64,000 nucleotides of DNA from Actinoalloteichus hoggarensis (GCF_002234535.1 NZ_CP022521.1:1364001-1428000), one strand, 5' to 3'; shown: positions 1 through 9,346, counted from the first letter of the stretch. Made by a program: numbers and translations. The notes: a model not told the origin generated them from the letters alone.

Positions 1-1
1 G

Positions 2-265
2 GAGCAGACCGCTCGGGCGGCGGGCGCGGTGCGCGTGCATGCCAGGACCGAGGAGTTCACCGCCGCGTTGTTCGGCTGGCCGGTGCGGACCTTCGAGGCG
101 GCGGTGCCGCCCGGAAAGCTGGGCTTCGGCTGGGCGATGTTCGCCTATCGCACCTGGCAGCGACTGTCCTGGCTGGACGAGAAGCTGCGGGGGCTGCTGC
201 CGAGGGACGTCTTCTACAACGTGCTGATCACCGGGCGCAAGGCCGCGCGAACCGACCGACGGTGA
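2..265 (+). CDS. C-terminal fragment, probable SAM-dependent methyltransferase
   Basis: The frame is open from the window edge to a stop at 265, so only the last 87 or so residues of a longer protein are visible. The fragment ends in FYNVLITGRKA, the kind of closing beta-hairpin seen at the end of class I SAM methyltransferases, but no SAM-binding motif is inside the window. Assignment also rests on context: the next genes match the mycobacterial Rv3037c-Rv3030 region, where Rv3037c is a methyltransferase. An internal GTG at 29 exists but is unlikely to be the true start because the frame stays open upstream. Family assignment is inference. Confidence 0.5.
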   Translation, partial: EQTARAAGAVRVHARTEEFTAALFGWPVRTFEAAVPPGKLGFGWAMFAYRTWQRLSWLDEKLRGLLPRDVFYNVLITGRKAARTDRR

Positions 266-666
266 CCCGCGGTGCGCGAGGCGCGGTGGTTCGACGTGTG
301 ACGACGGGCTGACGGAGCGCGGCGGGCGGGGCGATGACGGCGCCGTCCGCCGTCGCCTCCGCCGTGGTCGGGACCGGCTCGCCGGTGGAACGCTCGGTCG
401 TCTGCCGGTGCGGGCGGACGTCCGCCGTGGCCGGGGCGGGGCGCCTGCTCCGATCGGGCCCCATGACCGCGTCCGGCGCCGGGCGTCCACGGGCACACGA
501 ATCGGTCGGGGCGCCGTCGGAGAGACGGCCACGGCTCGGCCTCCGGTGCCCACCGGGCTCGGTCGCCCCGAACGGGCGGACACCGGCTCGCCCGGCCTTC
601 GATCCCACGGGTGTCACCTGCCCGGCGACGCGCGCCCGGATGCTAGCTTCTGGAGCGGTGAGCGGT
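266..666. other. intergenic region without a convincing gene
   Basis: This GC-rich stretch separates the methyltransferase tail from the acyltransferase. Open frames cross it but show no recognisable motif or ribosome-binding site. It probably holds the acyltransferase promoter and the end of the upstream transcript. A GGAG at 652-655 serves the next gene. Confidence 0.5.
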
Positions 667-1488
667 ATGTCGACACTGCTGATCCGCCTGCGGTCCTGGC
701 TGCGCCCGGACCCGAGGCAGGCCCGCTTCCTCACCAGGGAGTCGTTGCGCTGGGTGCTGCGCCATCGCGCCTACACCCCCTGGTATCTCGTGCGCTACTG
801 GCGGCTGCTGCGGCTTCGCCTGACCCGCCCGCACATCGTCCTGCGAGGCATGGTGTTCCTCGGCAAGAACGTCGAGATCGACTGCGAACCCGGTCTCGGC
901 AGGCTGGAGATCGGCCGCTGGGTGCACATCGGCGACGGCAACGCCATCCGCTGTCACGAGGGCTCGCTGCGGATCGGGGACAAGGCGGTCTTCGGCCGAC
1001 AGAACACGGTGAACTGCTACCTGGACGTGGAGATCGGCGGCGCGACCCTGGTCGCCGACTGGGTCTACGTGTGCGACTTCGACCATGTCGTCGAGGACGT
1101 CGAACGGCCGATCAAGGACCAGGGCATCGTCAAGACGCCGGTGCGCATCGGACCGGACTGCTGGCTGGGCACCAAGGTGACGGTGCTGCGCGGCAGCCGG
1201 GTCGGCCGGGGCGTGGTCCTGGGCGCCCATGCCGTGGTGCGCGGCGAGATCCCGGACTTCGCGGTCGCCGTCGGCGCGCCCGCGAGGGTCGTCCGGGATC
1301 GGTACGCCGACTTCGTCGCGGGCGCCGACGCCCGCGCCCGCCGGGCCGCCGCGCTCGCCGACATCACCCGCAAGGCGGAGGCGGCCGCGAGCACCGCCGC
1401 CGCGACGGCCGCCGAGGCCTTGCCTGCCACCGCCGTCCCCGGCCGCGCCGCCGCGGACCCGCCCGAGCGCGACGCCGATCCATGCTGA
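667..1488 (+). CDS. hexapeptide-repeat (LbH) acyltransferase
   Basis: The 273-residue protein has an N-terminal helical segment (about 1-55) followed by a left-handed beta-helix of the acetyl/acyltransferase type: turns such as IGRWVHIGDGN, IGDKAVFGRQN and IGPDCWLGTKVTVLRGSRVGRG, ending with the typical VGAPARVVRDR. A histidine in CDFDHVVED may be catalytic (inference). The ATG at 667 is chosen because GGAG lies 11 bases upstream; in-frame GTG 658 sits too close to it and the longer upstream frame is compositionally poor. The C-terminus (about 220-273) is an Ala/Arg-rich tail. By synteny it matches the Rv3034c acetyltransferase of the methylglucose lipopolysaccharide locus and may acylate a polysaccharide; the substrate is not visible. 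Confidence 0.85.
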   Translation: MSTLLIRLRSWLRPDPRQARFLTRESLRWVLRHRAYTPWYLVRYWRLLRLRLTRPHIVLRGMVFLGKNVEIDCEPGLGRLEIGRWVHIGDGNAIRCHEGSLRIGDKAVFGRQNTVNCYLDVEIGGATLVADWVYVCDFDHVVEDVERPIKDQGIVKTPVRIGPDCWLGTKVTVLRGSRVGRGVVLGAHAVVRGEIPDFAVAVGAPARVVRDRYADFVAGADARARRAAALADITRKAEAAASTAAATAAEALPATAVPGRAAADPPERDADPC

Positions 1489-1543
1489 GCCCGGCCGTCG
1501 TCCGGAAGATCGTCGCTCAGCCGGAATCCGCCGCTCACGCGCC

Positions 1544-4500
1544 TCAGCTCCGTCGGATCGTGAACAGCTCCGCGAGGGCGTCCGCCCGACCCGTGAGGTC
1601 CTCGGCGCTCACCAACGTGGTGAGTTCGTCGGCTCGGCCGACGTCGAGCCTGCGCAGGAGTTCTGCGGCCTCGGTGAGCGGCGCCCTGGCCTCCCCGGCC
1701 CGACCCGCCTCGATCAGCTCAGTGCCGAGCCTGCCGAGGGCGTGGGCGATGCTCCAGTCGTCCTCGGCGATGCGCTGGTAGTCCAACGCGAGGGAGAACA
1801 TCGCCACCGCGCTGTCGTGATTGCCGAGCAGTCGCTGACATTCGCCGAGGTTGTTCAGACACACGATCCGGTCGACCGAGTTGTCCGCGATCTCGAAGTC
1901 GCGCAGGGCCGCCGCATGCGCCCGCACCGCCTCGTGCAGAAGTCCCGCGCGTCGATACGCCTGTCCGAGCGAGTCCAGCGCCCGTCCGCGATCGTCGTTC
2001 AACTGGGGATAGTCCAGGCCGACCAGGACCTCCAGGCTGCGTCGGCCGGTGGCGACGGCCTCGTCCACGCGACCCGTCTGGAGATAGCCCATGGTCAGGT
2101 TGTTCAGCCCGATGTGCAGGCGTTGTGGCGCGTCCAGCCGTTCGCTCTGGGCCACGGCTCGTTCCAGCAGTTCCACGCCGAGTGCGTCGTCCCCGTGCAG
2201 CGAGTGCACGATGCCCAGGTTGCCCACGGCCATCAGCTCCGCCTCGGCGCGGCCGAGTTCGCCGAAGGTGCGCACGCTCTCGGTCAGGGCCTCGATGGAC
2301 TCCGGCAGCCGACGCAGCTGGGCCAAGAGCTTGCCCTCGGCGTTCTTCAGCCAGGCGCGGCCCTCCCGGTCGTCCGCGGCCAACGCCGCCGACATGCCCA
2401 GGTCCGAGGTCTCCTGCCATTCGGTCAGGCGAAGCCGCTGTTGCAGGTAGGTGGTGAGGCAGTAGCTGAGCATCCAGCAGACGCGGTGCAGGCCGTACTG
2501 CATCGCGCACCTGGTGGCGGCCGCGATGGTGGCACGTTCGAGGTCCCACCAGCGGAGCGTGGTCCAGCCCGCGGGCAGCGCGAAGGTCGCGGGATCGAAC
2601 TCGGTCAACTCCTCGTCGAGACCCGCCGGGCAGAACGTGCGGGCCTGCCCGATCGCCGTCCAGGCCCGTCCCAGATGCCAGCGCAGCACCCGGTTCACGG
2701 CCGTCGTGCGCTCGTGATGCGGGTCCTCCTGTTCGCTGCGCTCCTCGGCGAACTCGCGGACCGCGTCGTGCAGGCGGTACCGGTGGGTGCCGTGCTGTTG
2801 GAGGAGCTGATCGGCCTCGAGTCGGGCCAGCAGCCGATCGGCGCTCTCGACGTCGCAGCCGAGCACGACCGCCGCCGCTCGCGCGTCGATCTCCCGACCC
2901 GGCAGCCAGCTCAATCTGCGGAACAGGCGACGGACCTCCTCGGGCAGCGTCGCGTACGACTGGTCCAGGGCGGTGCGGACCGACGCCTGCGGGTCGCCCA
3001 GGATCTCCAGGGCGCTCAGCAGTCGCCCGGAGGCCAGCCGCCGGGTCAGTTCCGCGAACCGCCGCTCCGGCGCCTGACGAAGCTGCGCCGCCAGGATGCG
3101 CAGCGACAACGGCAGGCCGCCGCCGAGTCGGACCAGTGTGTCGAGCACATCGGGCCGTGCCGCGGGCTCCGGGCCGATGATCTCGGTCAGCAGGGCCCGC
3201 GCCTCGGCCTCGGGCAGCGGGTCCAGCGGCAGGGATCGGACGCCGTTCGGTGCGGGCAGCCCACCGAGTCTGCCTCTGCTGGTGACGACGAGCCGCGAGC
3301 CCGCACCGGCGGGCACCAGGGGACTCACCTGTGCCACGTCTCTGGCGTCGTCGGCGAGGATCAGCAGTCGTCGACCCGCCGAGATCGTGCGGTAGCGGGC
3401 GGTGGCCTCATGCAGGTCGCCGGGGATCTCGTCGCCGGGGACGCCCAGCGAGTACAACACTCGTCCCACGGCGGCGAGCGGGCTCAACGGCTCGTCCCCG
3501 GAATGGCCGCGCAAATCGACGAACAGCTGCCCGTCCGGATACTGCTCGGCCGCGGCGCGACACGCGCGCACCGCCAGCGTGGTCTTGCCCGAACCCGCCA
3601 TGCCGTTGACCGTCACCACCGTGCAGGCCCGCGCATCGGTGGTGTCCAGCAGGTCGCCGAGGACGGCGATCTCCTGCGCCCGTCCCTCGAAGTACGGCGA
3701 GGCGGGCGGCAGCTCCGAGGGGAACGCCTCGGGACGCGGCGGCACGGCCGAGAGGGCGCTGACCGCCGAGGTGGGTGCGCTCACCCCGAGGATGTGCAGC
3801 AGCGCGGCGGGCGACTCGCCGTCGAGGATGCCCGCGTAGAGCCGCCGCATCTCCTCGCTCGGTTCGATGCCCAGCTCGGTGGCCAGTGTGGCGTGCGCCT
3901 GATGGAAGACGTTCATCGCGTCGGCGCGGCTGCCGAGCTGGTTGCACAGCAGCGCCTTGCGAATCCACAGGTCCTCGCTGAGGGGATGCCGCGCCAGCTC
4001 CGCGTCGATCTCCCCGCCGAGGTCGCCGAGATCGTCGGTGGCCAGCCGCGCGTCGATCAGTCCCAGCTGGCAGCGGCGCATCGTCGCCAGGACGCGGGGT
4101 CGTTCGGTCAGGATCAGCGGCGAGGCGGGCACGTCGGAGAACGGGGTGTCGCGCCACAGGGTGCGCGCCCGGTGAAAGGAGTCGATCGCCTGACGGAACA
4201 GTCCGGAGCGCATCTGCCTCCCGCCCGCGTCGACGGCGGCGGTGAACATCGTCAGGTCGAGGTCCTCCGCGCCGACGTCGATGCGGTAGCCGTCGTCGTC
4301 CTGGTGGATCGGGTCGTCGCCGTGCTCGCGGAGGAACGCGCGGGTCTCGTCGACGTCCCGCCGCACGGCCTCCGCGCCGTCCTGCGGGGATCGCTCCGGC
4401 CACAGCTCGCCGAGCAGGGCGGTGACGGAGACGGGATGAGGCGCGTGTAGCAGTAGGACGGCGAGGGTCAGTCGCTGCTGGGGTGAGCCAGGACTGACCC

Positions 4501-4549
4501 ACTCGACGCCCGTGCGAGACTCCAGCGGGCCGAGCAGTCGGTAGCGCAC
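1544..4549 (-). CDS. AfsR/SARP-family transcriptional regulator
   Basis: A 1001-residue regulator. The N-terminus (MRYRLLGPLES, about 1-95) is an OmpR-type winged-helix DNA-binding domain, followed by a bacterial transcriptional activation domain (about 100-250). An NB-ARC/STAND ATPase follows, with Walker A GMAGSGKTT and Walker B LLILADD, and then a winged helix. The last 350 residues are tetratricopeptide repeats ending at 1544. This is the full AfsR arrangement. The GTG at 4549 is chosen because AAGGA lies 7 bases upstream. The gene sits between the acyltransferase and the GT4 gene and interrupts the conserved polysaccharide locus. Targets are unknown; it need not act on the biosynthetic cluster 13 kb away. 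It converges with the acyltransferase, with 55 bases between stops. Confidence 0.93.
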   Translation of the reverse strand: MRYRLLGPLESRTGVEWVSPGSPQQRLTLAVLLLHAPHPVSVTALLGELWPERSPQDGAEAVRRDVDETRAFLREHGDDPIHQDDDGYRIDVGAEDLDLTMFTAAVDAGGRQMRSGLFRQAIDSFHRARTLWRDTPFSDVPASPLILTERPRVLATMRRCQLGLIDARLATDDLGDLGGEIDAELARHPLSEDLWIRKALLCNQLGSRADAMNVFHQAHATLATELGIEPSEEMRRLYAGILDGESPAALLHILGVSAPTSAVSALSAVPPRPEAFPSELPPASPYFEGRAQEIAVLGDLLDTTDARACTVVTVNGMAGSGKTTLAVRACRAAAEQYPDGQLFVDLRGHSGDEPLSPLAAVGRVLYSLGVPGDEIPGDLHEATARYRTISAGRRLLILADDARDVAQVSPLVPAGAGSRLVVTSRGRLGGLPAPNGVRSLPLDPLPEAEARALLTEIIGPEPAARPDVLDTLVRLGGGLPLSLRILAAQLRQAPERRFAELTRRLASGRLLSALEILGDPQASVRTALDQSYATLPEEVRRLFRRLSWLPGREIDARAAAVVLGCDVESADRLLARLEADQLLQQHGTHRYRLHDAVREFAEERSEQEDPHHERTTAVNRVLRWHLGRAWTAIGQARTFCPAGLDEELTEFDPATFALPAGWTTLRWWDLERATIAAATRCAMQYGLHRVCWMLSYCLTTYLQQRLRLTEWQETSDLGMSAALAADDREGRAWLKNAEGKLLAQLRRLPESIEALTESVRTFGELGRAEAELMAVGNLGIVHSLHGDDALGVELLERAVAQSERLDAPQRLHIGLNNLTMGYLQTGRVDEAVATGRRSLEVLVGLDYPQLNDDRGRALDSLGQAYRRAGLLHEAVRAHAAALRDFEIADNSVDRIVCLNNLGECQRLLGNHDSAVAMFSLALDYQRIAEDDWSIAHALGRLGTELIEAGRAGEARAPLTEAAELLRRLDVGRADELTTLVSAEDLTGRADALAELFTIRRS

Positions 4550-4602
4550 GGTTCATCCTTGCACCGTCGTCGATCGCAGACCATCGGCCGCGCGGCCGTC
4601 GC

Positions 4603-4636
4603 GACACACTGTGTCACCGGTTGACCGTGTGTCACC
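4603..4636. promoter_or_regulatory. repeat cluster upstream of the AfsR-type gene
   Basis: Upstream of the regulator start (4549, minus strand) lies GACACACTGTGTC (4603-4615), almost palindromic. The nonamer TGTGTCACC occurs twice as a direct repeat, at 4610-4618 and 4628-4636, 18 bases apart. The second copy overlaps the end of the GT4 gene. SARP proteins bind short direct repeats, so autoregulation is conceivable, but the spacing is not the usual 11 or 22 bases. Function is inference. Confidence 0.35.
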
Positions 4637-5945
4637 CGGACAGCAGGTTCCCCGAGGGAATCTTGGGCCGGGACAGTTCGGCGCCGCGGCAGGCAGGCCA
4701 GCCGTCGACGGCGGCGGTCGGGGCAGCGGTCCGGCGGCGTGCCTGCTCGTGGTCGAGCGCGGCGGCGTAGACGTCCGCCGTCGCGGCGGCGATGGCGGGC
4801 CAGGCGAAATCGGTGCTCAGCCGGTCGCGCGCCGCCGAGGCCCGCCGGGCCGCGCTCGCGGGATCGGCCAGTACCCGGCGGACCCCCGAGGTCAGCCCGG
4901 CGACGTCGCCGGGTGTGAAGGACAGCCCCGTCTCACCGTCGAGCACGACCTCGCCGAGGCCGCCCGCCGTGGAGGCCACCAACGGGGCGCCCGCCGCGGC
5001 GGCCTCCAACGCCACGATGCCGAAAGGCTCGTACCTGCTGGGCAGCACGACGACGTCGGCGGCGGCGAGCAGTGCGGCCAGCTCCTCGTCGGACAGCTGG
5101 CCGGTGAGGCGCACGGCTCGCCGCACCCGGTGTCTGCGGGCCTCCTCGACGAGTCTTTCCTGGTAGCCGCCCTGCCCGGCGATCGCCAACACGGCGCCCG
5201 GATGGCTTCGGCGGATCGCGGGGAGCGCTGCGACGGCGTCCTGGGCTCCCTTCTCCCATTCGATGCGGCCGAAGAACAACAGCAGCGGCGCGTCCTTCGG
5301 CTGCACCGAGGTCCGCGCGTGCGCCACCTTGGCGGGTGACACTCGCCAAGGGCTCGGGCTGATCCCGTTGTGCAGCACGGCGACGTCCGCGGGCTCCACG
5401 TCGAAGAGCTGCGCGGCCTCCTGCCGCATGGCGGCCGAGCAGGTGATCAGTCGATCCGCCCGATGGGCCAGCCACCACTCGATCGAGTGGATCTGCTGAT
5501 TGAGCGGCTGAGAGAGCCAACCGCTGTGGCGACCGGCCTCGGTGGCGTGCAGGGTCGCGATCAGCGGCACCTCGGCGGCCTCGGCGAGGGCGATGGCGGG
5601 ATGAGCCACCAGCCAGTCGTGGGCGTGTACTACGTCGGGCCGCCGCTCCCGCAGCAGCGCGAGTCCCGCGCGGATCATCGCGTGCCCCATCGCCAGGGTC
5701 CAGGCGACCAGATCGCGTTCGAAGGACAGATGAGCCGGGTCCTCGGCGACTCGTACGACCCGCACGCCCGCCCTGCTGTCCACCTCGGTCGGGTGAGTGC
5801 TCGCATCGGTGCCGGTGGGCTGTCGACACAGCAGGGTCACCTCGTGCCCCTGGGCGGCCAGCTGCTCGGCCAAGGCATGGACGTGCCTGCCGAGCCCGCC
5901 GACGACCACCGGGGGGTACTCCCAGGACAACATCAGGACCCGCAT
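4632..5945 (-). CDS. GT4 glycosyltransferase, Rv3032-like alpha-glucosyltransferase
   Basis: A 437-residue GT-B enzyme. It starts MRVLMLSWEYPPVVVGGLGRH, the glycogen-synthase-like N-terminus with the glycine-rich donor loop, and contains VVHAHDWL, ITCSAAMRQEA, FFGRIEWEKGAQDA (lysine of the GT4 donor site) and a C-terminal ExF-x7-E-type motif in PSRYEPFGIVALEA. Such enzymes transfer glucose from a nucleotide sugar to an alpha-1,4-glucan. With the adjacent GH57 enzyme and methyltransferase the order equals mycobacterial Rv3030-Rv3032, which elongate the glucan backbone of methylglucose lipopolysaccharide. The C-terminal 30 residues are low complexity. The ATG at 5945 gives the expected family N-terminus. 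The enzyme class is seen directly; the pathway role is inferred from synteny. Confidence 0.88.
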   Translation of the reverse strand: MRVLMLSWEYPPVVVGGLGRHVHALAEQLAAQGHEVTLLCRQPTGTDASTHPTEVDSRAGVRVVRVAEDPAHLSFERDLVAWTLAMGHAMIRAGLALLRERRPDVVHAHDWLVAHPAIALAEAAEVPLIATLHATEAGRHSGWLSQPLNQQIHSIEWWLAHRADRLITCSAAMRQEAAQLFDVEPADVAVLHNGISPSPWRVSPAKVAHARTSVQPKDAPLLLFFGRIEWEKGAQDAVAALPAIRRSHPGAVLAIAGQGGYQERLVEEARRHRVRRAVRLTGQLSDEELAALLAAADVVVLPSRYEPFGIVALEAAAAGAPLVASTAGGLGEVVLDGETGLSFTPGDVAGLTSGVRRVLADPASAARRASAARDRLSTDFAWPAIAAATADVYAAALDHEQARRRTAAPTAAVDGWPACRGAELSRPKIPSGNLLSG

Positions 5946-6036
5946 CCACAGATCCTCGCAAACCCGCTGGGAGGATCACCCGGTCGGTACAGTGGAATCA
6001 CGGTGATCAACCGATGATCACGGCAGAGGGAGCGGC

Positions 6037-6255
6037 ATGGAACCGTCCGGATGGGCGCTGGCGGCGTTGGGCGTCTTCCTGGTCGCCAGGGTGGTCGACA
6101 TCGCCGCGAAGGACGGCCTCCTCGGCACCCGTTCCACATCGGACACCCCTGCGGGCATCCGCACCGTCGCCGTCGGAGGACTGCGCGCGGCCCGACAGGC
6201 CCAGGGCGAGCACTACAAGGTCATGCAGGCAGGCCAGGGCGTCGACGCAGGCTGA
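6037..6255 (+). CDS. small single-pass membrane protein, unknown function
   Basis: A 72-residue protein with one likely membrane segment near the N-terminus (WALAALGVFLVARVVDI, about residues 6-22) and a polar C-terminus. The ATG is preceded by AGAGGGAG at proper distance. It is divergent from the GT4 gene and convergent with the GH57 gene, so it sits inside the polysaccharide locus. I do not recognise the family; a membrane anchor for the glycan enzymes would be speculation. Confidence 0.6.
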   Translation: MEPSGWALAALGVFLVARVVDIAAKDGLLGTRSTSDTPAGIRTVAVGGLRAARQAQGEHYKVMQAGQGVDAG

Positions 6256-6336
6256 TCGACACCACATGCCACGCGGACTGGTCGGCGGCCCGCGCCGAGG
6301 GTGAGCATCGGGGCGGCGCGATCCGGCCCCGGACGG

Positions 6337-7890
6337 TCAGTGGGAGGCGCCGCGCCCGCGCAGCAGACCGCGCGCGTCCAGAGCGCCGAAGGGCCCGTCG
6401 ACCACCCGCAGGCGGGTCGCCGCCGCCTCCGCCTCGGCGCGGTCGCCCGCTTCCACCAGATCGGCCAGCCGATCGAAGGCGGCGGTGTGCTCGGCCGCCC
6501 GCGCCCGCGCGTAGTCGGCCGCCGAATCGCGGGTCACCATGAACGCCCAGTCGCTGGAGCAGGCCAGCAGTGCCTCCTGCCAGAGCTGATCGAGCACCCG
6601 GTCACGGCCCGCGCCGAAGCGGTGGCCGTCGACCACGGCGAGCAGCCGATGCTGGAGCCGATCGTTGTCCGCCACCAGATCCGCCACGGCGGGGCCGTTC
6701 CACACCCGCCAGTCCTTGCCCGAGCCCCACGACGACGCGGGCAGTTCGACCGGGGCGCCGACATGCCCGGCCGCGAGCACCCGCCGCGGCGTGGTCACCG
6801 TGACACCCGCCTCGGGCAGGCCGCGCAGGACGCCCGCCAGCCACGCCGGACCCTCATGCCACCAGTGACCGAACAGCTCGGTGTCGAAGGCCGCCACCAC
6901 CAGCGGCGGCCGTGCGGTGTCGGCGGCGTCGCGATGCTCCCGCAACCGGGTGACGACCGCGTCCACGAAGTCCGCGACGTGCTCCGCCACCGCCGCCGCC
7001 GCGACGTCGGGCAAGTAGGGCTGCTTGTCCTCGGGCGCGACGGTCCGACCGGTGACCCTCGCGGGCTTGAGCCCTGTCGGATGGTCGTAGGTGTGGAAGT
7101 CCCGATAGGCGGGATGCCCCGGATAGCCGACCTTCGGCGACCACACCCGCTCGGCGATCTCGCCGTCCCGGCCGAAGCAGACGACCTCGGAGTCCCACAC
7201 CGGTCGTGCCGCCGAGGTCCGGCCCGCGAGCGCGGGGGAGTCGACGAGGAAGTGCGTCACCCCGGCGTCGGCGTAGCCGAGCTCCATCCCGGGGTCGAAG
7301 CCGCACTCCGGCGCCCAGATCCCCGTGCCGCGGCTTCCCCGCCGCAGCTCCCCGTCCGCCAGCCCGACCCGCAGGGCCTCCGCGCGCAGACGCGGGTGCA
7401 GCAGCGGTTGGAACGGATGCGTCGCCGGGCCGCCCAGCAGCTCGATCACTCCGGAGTCCACCAGCGGCCGCAGCAGCGGTGACGCCCCGTGGCGCCAGCG
7501 GGTCTCGAACAGTCCCAGGGCGTCGACAGCCCGACGATGTTCGGCTGCGGCCAGGGCACGCAGCTCGGGCCTGCCCTGCTGCCAGCGGACGGCGGCGTGG
7601 CGGGTGCGCAGCACTCGATCGCCGAGCCAGTCGTGCAGGCCGCGCAGGCTGTAGGGATCGTCCAGTTGAGCGGCGAGAACCGGGGTGACGCCGAGGGCCA
7701 GCTGATCACGCAGGCCTTCGGCGGCCAGGTGTTCGAGGAGTTCGATCAGCGGCAGGTAGGAGTCGGCCCAGGCCTGGTAGAGCCACTCCTCGCCGACCGG
7801 CCAGCTGCCGTGCCGCGCCAGCCAGGGCAGATGGGTGTGCAGGACGAGACAGAACTCGCCGAGCGGCTCGGCGGATCGGCCGCCGATCAC
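6337..7890 (-). CDS. GH57-family glucan branching enzyme-like protein, Rv3031-like
   Basis: A 517-residue GH57 protein: LVLHTHLPWLARHGSWPVGEEWLYQA at the N-terminus (conserved HxHxP region), GIWAPECGFDPGME containing the catalytic glutamate-type motif, and VVAAFDTELFGHWWHEG with the second acidic residue and downstream histidine. The length and two-part layout (TIM-barrel-like domain, then an all-alpha domain) fit alpha-1,4-glucan branching enzymes of the family. The start is GTG 7890 because its GTGA overlaps the stop of the upstream methyltransferase gene (7887), implying translational coupling; the longer frame upstream is a shadow of that gene. In mycobacteria the equivalent protein works in methylglucose lipopolysaccharide synthesis. 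Confidence 0.9.
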   Translation of the reverse strand: MIGGRSAEPLGEFCLVLHTHLPWLARHGSWPVGEEWLYQAWADSYLPLIELLEHLAAEGLRDQLALGVTPVLAAQLDDPYSLRGLHDWLGDRVLRTRHAAVRWQQGRPELRALAAAEHRRAVDALGLFETRWRHGASPLLRPLVDSGVIELLGGPATHPFQPLLHPRLRAEALRVGLADGELRRGSRGTGIWAPECGFDPGMELGYADAGVTHFLVDSPALAGRTSAARPVWDSEVVCFGRDGEIAERVWSPKVGYPGHPAYRDFHTYDHPTGLKPARVTGRTVAPEDKQPYLPDVAAAAVAEHVADFVDAVVTRLREHRDAADTARPPLVVAAFDTELFGHWWHEGPAWLAGVLRGLPEAGVTVTTPRRVLAAGHVGAPVELPASSWGSGKDWRVWNGPAVADLVADNDRLQHRLLAVVDGHRFGAGRDRVLDQLWQEALLACSSDWAFMVTRDSAADYARARAAEHTAAFDRLADLVEAGDRAEAEAAATRLRVVDGPFGALDARGLLRGRGASH

Positions 7891-8639
7891 GGCCGCCGTC
7901 CCACGGCCAGCAGATCCAGACTGGACGTCTGCTCGGTGTCGGCGATGACGAAGTCCTCGGCGCGCACGGCCGAGACCTCGTCGATCAGGTCGGCGGGCCA
8001 GTCCCGCTGCTCGACCGCCAGCCGGATCTGCTCGTCGATCAGCGAGCCGCCCCGGCGTCGTTCCCGCTCGCGCAGTGCCGGACCGTGGTGCAGCCCGGCG
8101 AGCCGATCCACGACGAGGCCTGCGTCGGTCAGCAGCTCCGCCAGCTCGGTCGGGTCCAGCTCGCGGGTGTGAAAGGGGTTCGTGGTGCCGTTCGGCGAGA
8201 AGGTCAGCCGGTTGGGCGTGGTGAGCAGCAGCAGCCCGCCCGGCCGCAGCACTCGCCGACACTCCGCCAGGAAGGCCTGCTGATCCCACAGATGCTCGAT
8301 GACCTGGAGATTCGCCACGACGTCCACACTCGACGTCGCGACGGGCAGCCTGGTCAGCTCCGCCTGGACGACGCCGACCGCCGGATAGGACCGGCCGACG
8401 TGCGCGGCGGTCGGCGCGTCGAGGTCCGCCGCGACGACCAGCTCCGCCACCGAGGCCAACAGGGCGGCCCCGTAGCCCTCCCCGCAGCCCGCGTCCAAGA
8501 CCCGCGCCCCGCGGCAGTGCGGCAGCAGCGCCCGATACGCCGCCTCGTGGCGGCGGAACCAGTAGTTCTCTCTGGCGATGCCCGGCAGCGTGCGCTCCCC
8601 GGTGAGCGGCAGCGGATCGAGGACGTGATCGGCGGACAT
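7887..8639 (-). CDS. class I SAM-dependent methyltransferase, Rv3030-like
   Basis: A 250-residue methyltransferase with motif I VLDAGCGEGYGAALLA (about residues 47-62), an acidic residue at the end of strand 2 (VVAADLDAPT), motif III-like VVANLQVIEHL, and the post-motif LRPGGLLLLTTPNRL. The N-terminal ENYWFRRHEAAYRALLP is also typical of the group. It is the first gene of the three-gene minus-strand operon methyltransferase-GH57-GT4 and overlaps GH57 by four bases. By synteny it would methylate sugar hydroxyls of the glucan. Which position it methylates cannot be read from the sequence. Confidence 0.88.
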   Translation of the reverse strand: MSADHVLDPLPLTGERTLPGIARENYWFRRHEAAYRALLPHCRGARVLDAGCGEGYGAALLASVAELVVAADLDAPTAAHVGRSYPAVGVVQAELTRLPVATSSVDVVANLQVIEHLWDQQAFLAECRRVLRPGGLLLLTTPNRLTFSPNGTTNPFHTRELDPTELAELLTDAGLVVDRLAGLHHGPALRERERRRGGSLIDEQIRLAVEQRDWPADLIDEVSAVRAEDFVIADTEQTSSLDLLAVGRRP

Positions 8640-8932
8640 CGCCGCACCCTATCGGGCCGCGCCGCGGGGGAACGCGACCAGCTCCACCGTCTTCGCGCAT
8701 CGGCCCTTCGTCCCGCCGGTAGCGGTGGCCGCCCGAGCGGCCGGGGCCTGTCGGCGCTGGACGCCGTCTCCGTCCGGGTGCCGCGCCCGCGCCGAGCCTC
8801 GGCGAAGCGGACCGGCGGACGCGGACGGTCGGTGTGGGGGGCAGGCCGTGCGGGGCGGGCGAACGCCGACGCGGTGGTCCGCGGGTGGCGCGCCCTGCCC
8901 CGCCGCACCGGACGACCGCCCTCCCTTGTGCG

Positions 8933-9346
8933 TCAGAGTCGACCGAGGATCCTGTTCGGCGTCACGCGCACGGCCGTCACCTCGCCCGCGTACGCCGCTT
9001 CCGGCGTTCGTGCGATGTGTTCCGCGTGCGAGATCCCGACGTACTTCGCCGTCAGCTCGTCGCGGAGGGCCAGGGCGCGATCCGGTTCGAAGGTCGCCGT
9101 GCCCTGGATGACGGCGTAGGTGTAGGGGGCGTCGACGGGGTTCACCAGCACGCTCACTCGCGGGTCGCGACGCAGGTTCTTCTCCTTGCGGCTCCCCGCG
9201 GCGAGGTAGAACAGCACGTCGTCGCCGTCTCGGCCGATCCAGACCACGGACTGCTGCGGGGTGCCGTCGGGCTGGATCGTCGCGACGATGCCGAAGACGG
9301 GCGTGTCGAGGAGTCGTCGCAGGTTCCGGGGCGTCACGGGCCGCAT
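8933..9346 (-). CDS. PPOX-class F420-dependent oxidoreductase
   Basis: A 137-residue split-barrel flavin/F420-binding protein. It begins TPRNLRRLLDTPVFGIVATIQ, followed by QQSVVWIGRDGDDVLFYL and the KEKNLRRDPRVSVLV segment, all hallmarks of Rv1155-like proteins. ATG 9346 has a clear AAGGAG about 8 bases upstream; the longer frame is a shadow. It probably reduces or oxidises a small molecule with F420 (or FMN). The next gene upstream on the same strand is the SDR at 9544, about 200 bases away, so the two could share a transcript. Confidence 0.85.
   Translation of the reverse strand: MRPVTPRNLRRLLDTPVFGIVATIQPDGTPQQSVVWIGRDGDDVLFYLAAGSRKEKNLRRDPRVSVLVNPVDAPYTYAVIQGTATFEPDRALALRDELTAKYVGISHAEHIARTPEAAYAGEVTAVRVTPNRILGRL

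Noticed and set aside
1229-4450. Open frame of 1073 codons on the plus strand opposite the AfsR-type gene
   Set aside because: High-GC shadow frame: Arg/Gln/Gly-rich, no motif, exactly antisense to a gene with clear domains.
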